Shown piece by piece: positions 50,888 through 60,144 of a DNA stretch of 64,000 nucleotides (position 1 is the first letter of the stretch; each line of letters starts with the position of its first letter). Below the pieces are notes generated by a model. The model worked only from the letters and a program-made list of their open reading frames with translations, was not told where the DNA came from and searched no databases. The position numbers were made by a program, and so were the translations under genes. The DNA lies in assembly GCF_026340255.1 (NCBI RefSeq), contig NZ_JAPEPJ010000002.1, positions 1,116,001 to 1,180,000 of the forward strand, read 5' to 3'. This stretch comes from Streptomyces sp. NBC_01408. GTDB lineage: Bacteria > Actinomycetota > Actinomycetes > Streptomycetales > Streptomycetaceae.

Positions 50888-51655
50888 ATGGTGAAACTCA
50901 AGACAGAGCAGTCGATCGACGAGATGCGCGCCCCGGGCCGGGTCGTCGCCCACGCCCTGGCCGCCGTACGGGACCGGGCGCGGGTCGGCGTCTCCCTGCT
51001 GGAACTGGACGGGACGGCCCGCGAGGTGCTCCGCGAAGCGGGCGCGAGCTCGCCCTTCCTCGGCTACCGGCCGCAGTTCGCGCCGGTGCCCTTCCCCGCC
51101 GTGATCTGCGCCTCGGTCAACGACGCGATCGTGCACGGCATCCCCGGCGGCTACCGGCTGCGCGACGGCGACCTCGTCAGCATCGACTGCGGGGCGAAGC
51201 TCGGCGGCTGGGCCGGCGACGCGGCCGTCAGCTTCACCGTCGGCCGGGCCCGCCCCGCGGACCTGCGGCTGATCGAGACCGCCGAGGCGGCCCTCGCCGC
51301 GGGCATCGGGGCCGCGCTGCCCGGCAACCGGATCGGGGACATCGCCCACGCCATCGGCACGGTCTGCCGCGCCGCCGGGTACGGCATCCCCGACGGCTTC
51401 GGCGGCCACGGAATCGGCCGCGACATGCACGAGGACCCGGGCGTCCCCAACGAGGGCCCGGCGGGGCGCGGCATGAGGCTGCGCGCCGGGATGGTCCTCG
51501 CGATCGAGCCGATGCTGATCGCGGGCGGTACCGACGACTACACCTGCGACCCGGACGGCTGGACCCTGCGGACCATCGACGGCAGCCGCGCCGCGCACGC
51601 GGAGCACACGGTCGCGATCACCGCCGACGGCCCGCGGATCCTCACCGCCCTCTGA
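50888..51655 (+). CDS. map: Type I methionine aminopeptidase
   Basis: Removes the initiator methionine from proteins. 255 residues. Metal ligands present: Asp in VSIDCGAKL, Asp in WAGDAAVSF, His in GFGGHGIGRDMHED, Glu in LAIEPML and Glu in AEHTVAIT. No N-terminal zinc-finger extension. The -10 box directly before the ATG implies a leaderless transcript. Streptomyces usually has another map near rpl/secY genes, so this copy under XRE control is probably accessory. Confidence 0.92.
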   Translation: MVKLKTEQSIDEMRAPGRVVAHALAAVRDRARVGVSLLELDGTAREVLREAGASSPFLGYRPQFAPVPFPAVICASVNDAIVHGIPGGYRLRDGDLVSIDCGAKLGGWAGDAAVSFTVGRARPADLRLIETAEAALAAGIGAALPGNRIGDIAHAIGTVCRAAGYGIPDGFGGHGIGRDMHEDPGVPNEGPAGRGMRLRAGMVLAIEPMLIAGGTDDYTCDPDGWTLRTIDGSRAAHAEHTVAITADGPRILTAL

Positions 51656-51658
51656 GCG

Positions 51659-53455
51659 TTACGGGTTCCCGCGCGGGTGGACGACCATCGCCGAGCCGCC
51701 GCCCCGCCGGGTCGTCTCGGCCGCCGCCAGCCAGCGCCCGTCCGGCAGCCGCTGGACGCCGGTGGCCGCGCCGATCTCGGGGTTCAGCCGGAAGCCGTGG
51801 CCGATGGCCTCCAGTTCGGCGCGCACCGGGCTGTTCCACAGCCCCGGCTCCAGTTCGGTGGTGGTCTGGTTGCGCTGGCTGGCCCGGGGCGCGGCGATCG
51901 CGTCGACCAGCGGAAGGCCCCGGTCCAGGTGTCCGGTCAGGGTCTGGAGGACGGTGGTGATGATGGTGGCTCCGCCCGGGGAGCCCACCGCCAGGACCGG
52001 CTTCCCGTGCTCCAGCACGATGGTCGGGGACATGGACGAGCGCGGCCGCTTGCCGGGTCCGGGCAGGTTCGGGTCGGGGACACCGGGGGCGGCCGGCGCG
52101 AAGGAGAAGTCGGTCAGTTCATTGTTGAGCAGGAAGCCCCGTCCCGGGACGGTGATCGCGCTGCCGCCCGTGGACTCGATGGTCAGGGTGTAGGAGACCA
52201 CGTTGCCCCACCGGTCGGCGACCGTCAGGTGCGTGGTGTTCTCGCCCTCGTAGGTGGTCGGCGCGGCCCGCCCGGTCGTGGCGCACGGCACCGGGTTCCG
52301 CGGGTCGCCGGGGGCCAGCGGGCTGGTCAGCGCCCGGTCCGGGGTGATCAGGCAGGCGCGCGAGTCGGCGAACCGCTGGGAGAGCAGTTCCCGGGTCGGC
52401 ACGTCCTCGGCGGCCGGGTCGCCGACCCAGCGGCCCCGGTCGGCGAAGGAGATCCGTGAGGCCTCGATGAAGCGGTGCAGGTACTGGGTCTCGGAGAGGG
52501 CGCCGAGATCGGTCCGCTCCAGGATGTTCAGCGCCTCGCCGACGGTGGTGCCGCCCGAGGAGGACGGCGCCATGCTGTAGACGTCCAGGCCCCGGTAGCT
52601 GATCCGGGTCGGGTCCTGCCGTTCGGTCGCGTAGGCGCGCAGGTCGCCGGTGGTCAGGTCGCCGGAGCGGACGTTGCGGGTGGCGGCGGGGTCGACCGGG
52701 GGTTTGCGGACGGCCTGGACGATGTCCTCGGCGATCGGCCCCCGGTAGAGGGCCCCGGTCCCCTTTCGGCCGAGTTCCGCGTAGGTCGCGGCGAGGTCGG
52801 GGTTCTTGAAGGTGGAGCCGACCACGGGCAGGGCGCCGCCGGGCAGGAACAGCTCGCGGGTGTCGGGGAAGTCCCGGAAGCGGGCCTCGTTGGCCTCGGT
52901 CTGGGCCCGGAAGGTGGCGTCCACGGTGAAGCCCTCGCGGGCCAGTTTCTCGGCGGGCTTGAGCAGTTGGCGCAACGGGCGGGTGCCCCAGGAGTCGAGG
53001 GCGCTCTTCCAGGTGGCCGGGGTGCCCGGGACGCCGACTGCGCGGCCGCTGGTCTGGCCCTCGGCGAACGGGATGGGGAGGCCGTTCTCCTGGAAGAGGG
53101 CGGAGGTGGCCGTCGCCGGGGCGGTCTCCCGGCCGTCGATGGTCCGCACCTGGCGGGAGGCGGCGTCGTAGTGGACGAAGTAGCCGCCGCCCCCGATGCC
53201 CGCCGAGTACGGCTCGGTGACCCCGAGCACGGCGGCCGTCGCGATCGCCGCGTCCACGGCGTTGCCGCCGGAACGCAGGACGGCGATCCCGGCGGCGGAG
53301 GCGTCGGCGTCGACACTGGCGACGGCCCCGCCGTAGCCCGTGGCCACCGGCACCTTGGCCGGGGTGGCCGGGCCCGGAGGCGGGGCGGCCCCGGTCGAGA
53401 CGAGTGCGGCGGCGACGGCCAGCAGCGGTAGCGTACGGGCGGCGGAACGGTGCAT
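51659..53455 (-). CDS. ggt: Secreted gamma-glutamyltransferase
   Basis: Transfers or hydrolyses the gamma-glutamyl group of glutathione-like or poly-glutamyl compounds outside the cell. 598 residues with signal peptide (MHRSAARTLPLLAVAAALVSTGAA). Large-subunit part from VATGYGGAVASVDADASAAG; autocleavage and nucleophile Thr in ENTTHLTVADRWGNVVSYT; glycine loop GSPGGATIITTVLQ. Ends 3 bp from map, convergent. Confidence 0.92.
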   Translation of the reverse strand: MHRSAARTLPLLAVAAALVSTGAAPPPGPATPAKVPVATGYGGAVASVDADASAAGIAVLRSGGNAVDAAIATAAVLGVTEPYSAGIGGGGYFVHYDAASRQVRTIDGRETAPATATSALFQENGLPIPFAEGQTSGRAVGVPGTPATWKSALDSWGTRPLRQLLKPAEKLAREGFTVDATFRAQTEANEARFRDFPDTRELFLPGGALPVVGSTFKNPDLAATYAELGRKGTGALYRGPIAEDIVQAVRKPPVDPAATRNVRSGDLTTGDLRAYATERQDPTRISYRGLDVYSMAPSSSGGTTVGEALNILERTDLGALSETQYLHRFIEASRISFADRGRWVGDPAAEDVPTRELLSQRFADSRACLITPDRALTSPLAPGDPRNPVPCATTGRAAPTTYEGENTTHLTVADRWGNVVSYTLTIESTGGSAITVPGRGFLLNNELTDFSFAPAAPGVPDPNLPGPGKRPRSSMSPTIVLEHGKPVLAVGSPGGATIITTVLQTLTGHLDRGLPLVDAIAAPRASQRNQTTTELEPGLWNSPVRAELEAIGHGFRLNPEIGAATGVQRLPDGRWLAAAETTRRGGGSAMVVHPRGNP

Positions 53456-53567
53456 CCGGACCTCCAGTGGCAGCGTGCGCCGAGCCTAGCGGCCGCCCCG
53501 CCGTCCCGTCAGGACGTCGGCCCTGCCGTGCCGTTCACGGCCCGGGGCGCCGGCCGGGTACCGGCCG

Positions 53568-53596
53568 CTGACCCCGGGCACCGGATGCCTTAGCAT
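53568..53596 (+). promoter_or_regulatory. Promoter giving a leaderless transcript of the 53604 gene
   Basis: CTGACC (53568), 17-bp spacer, TAGCAT (53591-53596), followed after seven bases by the ATG; no ribosome site is present, which fits leaderless translation. Confidence 0.5.
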
Positions 53597-53603
53597 CCCG
53601 CGC

Positions 53604-54332
53604 ATGAACGACGACGTGCGCAACATCGTGCTCGGGGTGATAGCCACCGCCTTCAGCGGCGGCCTCGGCTGGTTCTCCCGGACCTACCTCTGGCGGCGCG
53701 CGCTCCGCCGCAAGCAGGCGTTCTTCGGCCTGCCGACCGGCTCCGACTGCCTGTTCGTGGTCAACCGGCAGATGGGCGGCACCGATTCGTCCCTGCACCG
53801 CAACGACGCCTTCGCCCTGCTGGAGATCTCCTCCCTGATCAAGGACTGCGGGGCGAACGTCCAGATCGTCACCCACGACGCGGCCCGGCAGGGCTTCGGC
53901 GAACGCGCCGAGTTCTGCGTCGGCGGGCCGACCTCCAATGTCCGGACGACCGCGCACCTGGCCTCCATGCTGCCCGGAGTACAGACTGACGTCGGCCTCC
54001 CGTCGGGCCATCCGGACCGCGCGGCCATCCGGATCGGCGGGGAGGCGTACCGCTGGGTGAAGGGGCAGGTCGAGTACGTCCTGCTGGCGCGGCTGACGAC
54101 CGGTCAGGGCTCCCGTCCGGTGTTCCTGCTGTCCGGACAGACCGCCAACAGCAACCAGGCCGGAGCCCGCTACCTCGCCCGGCACCACCAGCGCCTCGCC
54201 CGAAAATACGGCAACACGTCGTTCTGCCTCCTCCTGAAGGTGATCAACTCCGATGCCTACGGGCCCGATGTGACGGAGCTGGTGGCGGACGTCACCGGGC
54301 CGGCCCGGACACCCGAACCGGCAGCCGCGTGA
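53604..54332 (+). CDS. Hypothetical protein with one N-terminal membrane helix
   Basis: 242 residues. One hydrophobic segment (about 8-24, VLGVIATAFSGGLGWF) followed by basic RRALRRK, so the rest is probably cytoplasmic. The soluble part has an alternating alpha/beta pattern with DCLFVVNRQMGG, SLIKDCGANVQIVTHD and FCVGGPTSNVRTTAHLASMLPG; the last reminds of nucleotide- or ligand-binding loops but I do not recognise the family. Overlaps the convergent P450 by 41 bp. Confidence 0.7.
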   Translation: MNDDVRNIVLGVIATAFSGGLGWFSRTYLWRRALRRKQAFFGLPTGSDCLFVVNRQMGGTDSSLHRNDAFALLEISSLIKDCGANVQIVTHDAARQGFGERAEFCVGGPTSNVRTTAHLASMLPGVQTDVGLPSGHPDRAAIRIGGEAYRWVKGQVEYVLLARLTTGQGSRPVFLLSGQTANSNQAGARYLARHHQRLARKYGNTSFCLLLKVINSDAYGPDVTELVADVTGPARTPEPAAA

Positions 54333-55563
54333 TCCCGTTGATGAAGTTCGACACCAGCCGCCTGGGCGGGCCCGCCGGTTCCGGCACGGGCATGGTCGCG
54401 CACCACTCCTCGTAGAAGGTGCGCAGCTGGAGCCGGGCGAAGTGGGCACCGAGGCAGACGTGCGGGCCGTCCCCGAAGGAGACGTGCGGGTTGGGCGTCC
54501 GGCCGAGGTCGAGGCGGCCGGGGTCGGTGAAGACGCGCTCGTCGTGGTTGGCGGAGGCGTGGAAGACCACGACCTTGTCCCCGGCCCGGATCCGCTGCCC
54601 GGCGAGTTCGTGGTCGACGGCGGCCGTGCGGCGGAAGCTGAGCACCGGCGGGTGGACCCGCAGGAGTTCCTCCACGGCCCCGTCCACCGGGACCTCCCGC
54701 GCCGCGAGTCGCCGGTAGGCGTCGGGGGCGTGGGCGAGTGCGAGCAGGCCGCCGGGAGCGGCGCTGCGCACGGTGTCGTTGCCCGCGACGGTCAGCAGGA
54801 AGAAGAACATCTCCAGTTCGGCCGGGTCCAGTCCGGCGTGGGCGAGCGCCGTCATCACGTCGTCGCCGGGGTGTTCGAGCTTGTGCGCGGCGAGTTCGCG
54901 GGCGTACGCGAACATCTCGCCGAGCAGGGCCGGTGAGCGCGGGTTGAGCGGCTTGCCGTCCGGGCCGGGCACCGGCGCCGGGGCGTCCTCGGGATCCTGG
55001 TAGCCGATGATCCGTACGGTCCACTCCAGCAGCAGGGCGCGGTCGGCGGCGGGGACGCCCAGCAGGTCGGTGAGGTTCAGCAGGGCGTACTCGTCGGTGA
55101 CGGTGCGCACGAGGTCGGCGGCGCCGTCCTCGGCCCCCTCCCGCGACGCGGCGAGCAGGGCGCGGGCGCGTTCCCGTACCCGGCCGGCGAAGGCGTCGAC
55201 GCGGGCCGGGGTGAAGGCGCGGGAGACGAGCCGGCGCAGCCGGCCGTGCTCCCCGAAGGCTGCTGCCGGGTCCTGGTTGAGCATGGTGCGGCGCAGGAAG
55301 GGCAGGTCGGCCGGGTCCGGGTCGCGGATCTGGGTGGCGCCCAGCCAGGAGGAGTACGTGCGGTGGTCGCGCAGGACGCGGACGACGTCGGCGTGCCGGG
55401 TGACCGCCCAGAAGCCGGGCCCGGCGGGCCAGCCCGCGATCTCGGGCTCCGGCTGCCAGGCCACGGGATGGTGCTCGCGCAGCAGCCGGTAGCGCTCGTG
55501 GGGGATGCCCTCGGCGTAGATGCGGGGGTCGAAGACGTCGGGGACGTCCGCGGCGTGATCCAT
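54292..55563 (-). CDS. Cytochrome P450
   Basis: 423 residues. I-helix FFLLTVAGNDTVRSA (Asn-Asp-Thr variant, as in sterol/terpenoid-type CYP124/125/142 groups), ExxR in VEELLRVHPP, haem loop FGDGPHVCLGAHFARL with Cys370. ATG 55563 (upstream frame is not P450). No ferredoxin nearby. Substrate unknown; the subgroup resemblance suggests a lipid or terpenoid, weakly. Confidence 0.9.
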   Translation of the reverse strand: MDHAADVPDVFDPRIYAEGIPHERYRLLREHHPVAWQPEPEIAGWPAGPGFWAVTRHADVVRVLRDHRTYSSWLGATQIRDPDPADLPFLRRTMLNQDPAAAFGEHGRLRRLVSRAFTPARVDAFAGRVRERARALLAASREGAEDGAADLVRTVTDEYALLNLTDLLGVPAADRALLLEWTVRIIGYQDPEDAPAPVPGPDGKPLNPRSPALLGEMFAYARELAAHKLEHPGDDVMTALAHAGLDPAELEMFFFLLTVAGNDTVRSAAPGGLLALAHAPDAYRRLAAREVPVDGAVEELLRVHPPVLSFRRTAAVDHELAGQRIRAGDKVVVFHASANHDERVFTDPGRLDLGRTPNPHVSFGDGPHVCLGAHFARLQLRTFYEEWCATMPVPEPAGPPRRLVSNFINGITRLPVRVSGPAR

Positions 55564-55629
55564 GGGGTCACGGTGGCGGGTGCGCGGCCCCGCACGCAAG
55601 GGCGCGGCCGGCGAGCGGCCCCGCACACG

Positions 55630-56163
55630 TCAGCGCCGCGTCCTGCACTGGGCGGCCGGGAGGGCGGTGTCGGTGCCCTCCAGGACGACCGGGCTGAGGA
55701 CGTCCGGCACGACGGAGACGCCGACGGTGCACACCAACTGGCTGCGGGCCAGTTCCGACAGGCTGCCCACGGCGAACGGCAGACGGACCGTCATCCCGTG
55801 GTCCGACGTGTACTCGCCCACCGACGCCCCCTCCGCCTGCCCGTCGGGCAGCCGGGGCAGCGCCGTGGTGAGCCCGGCCTCCTGAGCCGGCCCCATGGGG
55901 CCGTCCAGCAGCAGCCGCAGGAGCGCCGAGGGCGCGATGGTGTAGCCGCCGTCGAACATGAACGGGACCGGGACGAGCCGGTCGCCCTCCTTGGAGACGA
56001 AGTAGAGGACGACGCCTTTGCCGCTGGGGGCCTTGACGGTGGCGGCATGGCCGCTCTCGATCACCCCGGTGGTCTTGATCCCGCATCCGGCGAGCAGCAG
56101 GGCGCAGCCCGCCAGTGCCGCCGTGACCGCCGCGGCCCGGGACCTCGCCTTCCGCCCCGTCAT
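55630..56163 (-). CDS. GerMN-like lipoprotein of the two-component operon
   Basis: 177 residues. Signal peptide with lipobox LLLAGCG. The mature part fits a single GerMN-type domain (VVLYFVSKEGDRLVPVPF, LLRLLLDGP, AGLTTALP). ATG overlaps the kinase stop (ATGA). Streptomyces envelope-stress systems (Cse, AfsQ) also pair a kinase with a lipoprotein that tunes it, so this may modulate the sensor outside the membrane. Confidence 0.82.
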   Translation of the reverse strand: MTGRKARSRAAAVTAALAGCALLLAGCGIKTTGVIESGHAATVKAPSGKGVVLYFVSKEGDRLVPVPFMFDGGYTIAPSALLRLLLDGPMGPAQEAGLTTALPRLPDGQAEGASVGEYTSDHGMTVRLPFAVGSLSELARSQLVCTVGVSVVPDVLSPVVLEGTDTALPAAQCRTRR

Positions 56164-57605
56164 ACGCGGGCCTCCAGCGGCATGTCGAGGGTGAAGAGGG
56201 CTCCCCCGGAGGGGCCGTTGCCCGCCCGGAGGGTGCCGCCGTGCAGGCGGACGTTCTCCAGGGTGATGGCGAGTCCGAGGCCGCTGCCGGCGGAGCGGGT
56301 GCGGGCCGCGTCGGCCTTGAAGAAGCGGTCGAAGATGTGCGGCAGCACCTCCGGGGCGATGCCGGGCCCGCTGTCGGCGACGTCGATCAGCAGCCGTTCG
56401 CCGTCCTCGCCCGGTGCGGTCCGCACGGTGACGCGTACGGGGGCGCCGCCGTGCCGCAGGGCGTTGCCGACGAGGTTGGCGAGGACCACGTCGAAGCGGC
56501 GCGGGTCGAGCCGGGCGCGTACCCCGCACGGCAGCTCGGTGACGACGCGGTCGTCGTCCCAGTGGCGCCGTTCGAGGGTCTTGCGCACGGCTTCGGCGAT
56601 GTCCACGTCGTCGAGGTTGAGCTCGGCGGCCCGGGCGTCGAAACGGGAGATCTCCATCAGGTCCTCGACGAGGACGGCGAGTTTGCCGGTCTCGGCGCTC
56701 ACCAGGCGCAGGGCCTTGGCGGTGTCGGCGTCCAGGCGCGCGGCGTCCTCGTCGAGGACCTCGGTGACGGCGAGCATCCCGGCGAGGGGGGTGCGCAGTT
56801 CGTGGGAGACGTCGGAGGCGAAGCGGCGGGCGCGGGTCTCCGCGTCCCGGAGCTCGCTCACCGACTGCTCCAGGGCGCGGGCGGTCTCGTTGAAGGTGCG
56901 GGCCAGTCCGGCGAGTTCGTCGGCGCCCCGGACCTCGATGCGGGTGTCGAGGCGGCCGCGGCCCAGCCGCTGGGCGGCCCGGCGCATGTCGCGGACCGGC
57001 CTCAGCACGCTGCGGGCGGCCAGCAGCGCGGGGACGATGGCGATGGCCAGCCCCGGGACGGCGCCCTGCTGGGCGGCGTCGACCATGGCCTGGACGGTCT
57101 GCTTCTCGGTGGCGAGCGGGATGCTGGCGAAGAAGACGGCCCCGGTGGGTTCGGTGTAGCCGTTGTGCTCGAAGAGGGCGGGGACCCCGATGGTGAGCCA
57201 GGAATTGCCGCGCTGGTCCTCGACGCGCTGGAAGGCGGTGTACTGGTCGCTGCGGACCCTTTCGCGCAGGCTGTCGGTGATCACCGTGGAAGTGGGCGTG
57301 GCGGGGTTGGTGGAGGTGCGGAAACCGCCGTACTCGCCGAAGACGATCCACGGGTGGGGTTTGCCGCGCTTGCCGAGTTCGGTGACGACGCGCTGGAGCT
57401 CCTGCTGGCTCATGGGGAGGCGGATCTCCTGCTGCTCGACCTGGTCCCGCAGGGTGTTGACGGCGGTGTCCTGGGTCTGCTTGAGGATGGCGTTGCGCGC
57501 CTGCTGGTAGGTGAGGGCGGCGGTGGTGACCGCGCTGATCGCGGCGACCAGCAGGAAGGCCGCGATCAGCCGGGTGCGCAGGCCGAGGGGCGCGATGCGT
57601 CGCAC
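56160..57605 (-). CDS. Membrane sensor histidine kinase
   Basis: 481 residues: TM1 (11-33), extracytoplasmic domain (about 35-180), TM2 (about 181-200), HAMP (about 200-250), dimerisation domain with His268 (ASDVSHELRTPLAGM) and an ATPase domain (NLVGNALRHG, DVADSGPGIAPE, GSGLGLAITLENV). All catalytic boxes intact. Phosphorylates the regulator encoded 6 bp upstream. Layout resembles CseC/AfsQ2 but is not close enough to name. GTG 57605. Confidence 0.9.
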   Translation of the reverse strand: MRRIAPLGLRTRLIAAFLLVAAISAVTTAALTYQQARNAILKQTQDTAVNTLRDQVEQQEIRLPMSQQELQRVVTELGKRGKPHPWIVFGEYGGFRTSTNPATPTSTVITDSLRERVRSDQYTAFQRVEDQRGNSWLTIGVPALFEHNGYTEPTGAVFFASIPLATEKQTVQAMVDAAQQGAVPGLAIAIVPALLAARSVLRPVRDMRRAAQRLGRGRLDTRIEVRGADELAGLARTFNETARALEQSVSELRDAETRARRFASDVSHELRTPLAGMLAVTEVLDEDAARLDADTAKALRLVSAETGKLAVLVEDLMEISRFDARAAELNLDDVDIAEAVRKTLERRHWDDDRVVTELPCGVRARLDPRRFDVVLANLVGNALRHGGAPVRVTVRTAPGEDGERLLIDVADSGPGIAPEVLPHIFDRFFKADAARTRSAGSGLGLAITLENVRLHGGTLRAGNGPSGGALFTLDMPLEARV

Positions 57606-57611
57606 GGACGC

Positions 57612-58295
57612 CTACAGGGGGCCGAAGCGGTAGCCGAAGCCCCGCACCGTCTGGATGTAACGGGGGCTGCCCGCGGGGTCCTCCACCTTGTGGCGCAGCC
57701 GGCGCACGCAGGCGTCCACGAGCCGGGCGTCGGCGTGGTAGCTGTGGTCCCAGACGTACTCCAAGAGCTGCTGGCGGGAGAAGACCTGCTCGGGCGAGGC
57801 CGACAGGTGCAGCAGGAGCTTGATCTCACTGGGGGCCAGGGGGACGCGTTCGCCGTTCTTGGCGACGGTCAGTCCCGCGCGGTCGATGGCCAGCTCGCCG
57901 TGGGACTCGACCCCGGGGCGGTTGCCGGCCGGGTCCTGGAGGCGGCGCAGCACCGCCTTGACGCGGGCCTCTATGACCTCGGTGCGGGCGGGTTTGACGA
58001 TGTAGTCGTCGGCGCCGGCCTCGAGGCCGATGACTATGTCGAAGTCGTCACCGCGGGCGGTGAGCATGATGATCGGGACCTCGCTGGTCTCGCGGATGCG
58101 GTGGCAGACCTGGACGCCGTTCATCCCGGGCAGCATGAGGTCGAGCAGGACGAGTTCGGGGCGGAAGCTCCCCATCAGGGCGAGGCCCGCCTCGCCGGTC
58201 TCCGCGGCGCTGACCTCGTGGCCGCGGCGGCGCAGGCCCAGGCCCACTCCCTCCCGGATGGAAGGGTCGTCCTCGATCAGCAGTACGCGTGGCAT
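57612..58295 (-). CDS. OmpR-family response regulator
   Basis: 227 residues. Receiver with Asp52 phosphorylation site (VLLDLMLPGMNG), Asp9/Asp10 and Lys near 105 (DDYIVKPART); winged-helix output domain from about 125 (LAPSEIKLLLHLSASPEQVFSRQQLLEYVW, VRGFGYRFGPL). First gene of the regulator-kinase-lipoprotein operon. Confidence 0.92.
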   Translation of the reverse strand: MPRVLLIEDDPSIREGVGLGLRRRGHEVSAAETGEAGLALMGSFRPELVLLDLMLPGMNGVQVCHRIRETSEVPIIMLTARGDDFDIVIGLEAGADDYIVKPARTEVIEARVKAVLRRLQDPAGNRPGVESHGELAIDRAGLTVAKNGERVPLAPSEIKLLLHLSASPEQVFSRQQLLEYVWDHSYHADARLVDACVRRLRHKVEDPAGSPRYIQTVRGFGYRFGPL

Positions 58296-58335
58296 CCGGT
58301 CAGTATCCAGGGTGTTCGGTGGGCCTGTCCTCCCG

Positions 58336-60144
58336 CTAACGGCGGATCTTGCGCCGCAGGGAGTCCAGCAGGTCGGTGATCTCCGTCAGGCGCAATGGCC
58401 CGGCGAGGAGGACGACGACCAGGGCGATCGCCGCGGTTCCCGCCCCGGCCGCGGCGAAGTTCCCGAAGGGGTCGGCGGCGTGGGCGGCCGCGTACCCGGC
58501 GGCGGCCGCGGGCAGGCAGGCGGCCAGCATGCGCAGGTGGGTGCGCAGGGCCGTCGCGCGGCGTTCGTTACGGGTGCCCGCGCGGGGACCGAGCCTGCGG
58601 GCGAGGGCGTACGCGGTCACGGCGGCGCCCGCGGTGAAGGCTACGGAGGAGGCCGCGGCCATGCCGGTGACCGCCCACCGCGGGGAGAGCAGGAAGTACG
58701 CGGCGGCGGACAGGGCGGCGTTCAGCCCGGCGATGACCAGGTTGAGGAAGAAGGGGGTGCGGGTGTCGGAGAGGGCGTAGAAGCCGCGCGAGAGCACGTA
58801 CTGCGCGGAGAAGGCGATCAGGCCGGGGGCGAAGGCGACGAGCATGCCCGCCATGACCTCGATGTCGGCGGCGCCAGTGCGGCCGTACTCGAAGACGCTG
58901 CCGATCACCCAGGGGGCGAGGGCGGCGAAGACGGCGGCGGCGGGCACGACCAGCGCGGCGCTGGAGCGCAGCGCGTACGAGACCTCCCGGCGCACGGTGG
59001 TGAGGTCGCCGTCGGATGCGGCCGAACTCATCCGGGGCATCAGGGCCGTGACGAGGGAGACGGTGATGATGCCCTGGGGGACGATCCACAGCTGGTAGGC
59101 GTTGCTGTAGGCGGTGTAGCCGGCGCCGCCCGCGAGGCCGGCCTCGACGGCGTTGGCTCCGGTGGTCGTGGAGAGCCGGGTGACGACCCAGTAGGCGATC
59201 TGGTTGGTGAAGACGAGCAGGACCAGCCAGCCCGCGTTGCGCAGCGGACGGCCGAGGCCGCTGCCGCGCCAGTCGAAGCGGGGGCGCCAGCGGAAGCGGG
59301 CGGCGCGCAGCGAGGGGATCAGCGCGAGGGCCTGGACGACGATGCCCGCGGTGGTGCCGAGGCCGAGGAGGCGGGTGTCGGCGGCGGTCAGGCCGCCCGC
59401 ACCCGCCGGGCTGTCGTGCGAGACGTAGAGGAAGAGCCCGAAGACACCGATGATCACGAAGTTGTTGAGGACCGGGGTCCACATCATCGCGCCGAACCGG
59501 CCGCGGGCGTTCAGCACCTGCCCGAGCAGGGTGAACAGCCCGTAGAAGAGGATCTGCGGCAGGCAGTACCGGGCCAGGGCCACGGTGGTGCTCGCCTGGG
59601 CCCCGCTGTAGTCGGTGTAGGTGGAGACGATCAGCGGGGCGGCGAGGACCGCCACGGCGGTGAGCGTCAGGAGCGCCACCGTGCAGGCGGTCAGCAGCCG
59701 GTCGGTGTAGGCGGAGCCACCGTCGGCGTGCTCCTTGGCGGCGCGGACCAGCTCGGGGACGAAGACGGCGTTGAGCGCGCCGCCGATGAGCAGCATGTAC
59801 AGGATGTTCGGCACGGTGTTGGCGACGGCGTAGCTGTCGCCGAGCAGTCCGGTGCCCAGCGCGGCGACGACGACGGCGGAGCGGACGAAGCCGGTGGCAC
59901 GCGAGACCACGGAACCGGCCGCCATGAGCGCGCCGCTGCGCAGCACCGAGCTCTTCGCCGGGGCGGGGGACGGTGCGGGGGCGGGGGACGGGGCGGGGCC
60001 CGGGACGCGGGCGGCCGCGGACCCGGCGGCGGAAGCCGCCGCCGCACCGGTGGCTGCCGTGGAGTCCGTCGCCGCCCCGGTGGCCGCGGCCCCGGTGGCC
60101 GTCGTGCCCGCAGAGGGACCCGTAGCCGTGGTGCCGTGGTTCAC
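58336..60144 (-). CDS. murJ: MurJ-family lipid II flippase
   Basis: Moves peptidoglycan precursor across the membrane. 602 residues: an Ala/Thr/Gly-rich N-terminal tail (about 65 residues, ATG/AAG-type repeats), then about 14 helices with family segments VLRSGALMAAGSVVSRATGFVRS, GLLGDSYAVANTVPNILYMLLIGGALNAVFVPELV and SAQYVLSRGFYALSDTRTPFF. GTG 60144 in a GTGA overlap with the FemX-like stop. Probably an accessory copy: its neighbours differ from the usual oriC-near murJ. Confidence 0.9.
   Translation of the reverse strand: MNHGTTATGPSAGTTATGAAATGAATDSTAATGAAAASAAGSAAARVPGPAPSPAPAPSPAPAKSSVLRSGALMAAGSVVSRATGFVRSAVVVAALGTGLLGDSYAVANTVPNILYMLLIGGALNAVFVPELVRAAKEHADGGSAYTDRLLTACTVALLTLTAVAVLAAPLIVSTYTDYSGAQASTTVALARYCLPQILFYGLFTLLGQVLNARGRFGAMMWTPVLNNFVIIGVFGLFLYVSHDSPAGAGGLTAADTRLLGLGTTAGIVVQALALIPSLRAARFRWRPRFDWRGSGLGRPLRNAGWLVLLVFTNQIAYWVVTRLSTTTGANAVEAGLAGGAGYTAYSNAYQLWIVPQGIITVSLVTALMPRMSSAASDGDLTTVRREVSYALRSSAALVVPAAAVFAALAPWVIGSVFEYGRTGAADIEVMAGMLVAFAPGLIAFSAQYVLSRGFYALSDTRTPFFLNLVIAGLNAALSAAAYFLLSPRWAVTGMAAASSVAFTAGAAVTAYALARRLGPRAGTRNERRATALRTHLRMLAACLPAAAAGYAAAHAADPFGNFAAAGAGTAAIALVVVLLAGPLRLTEITDLLDSLRRKIRR

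Noticed and set aside
55630..58295. Naming the two-component operon afsQ1-afsQ2 or cseB-cseC
   Set aside because: Gene order with a lipoprotein is similar, but no sigma factor gene is adjacent and sequence similarity as remembered is only of family level.
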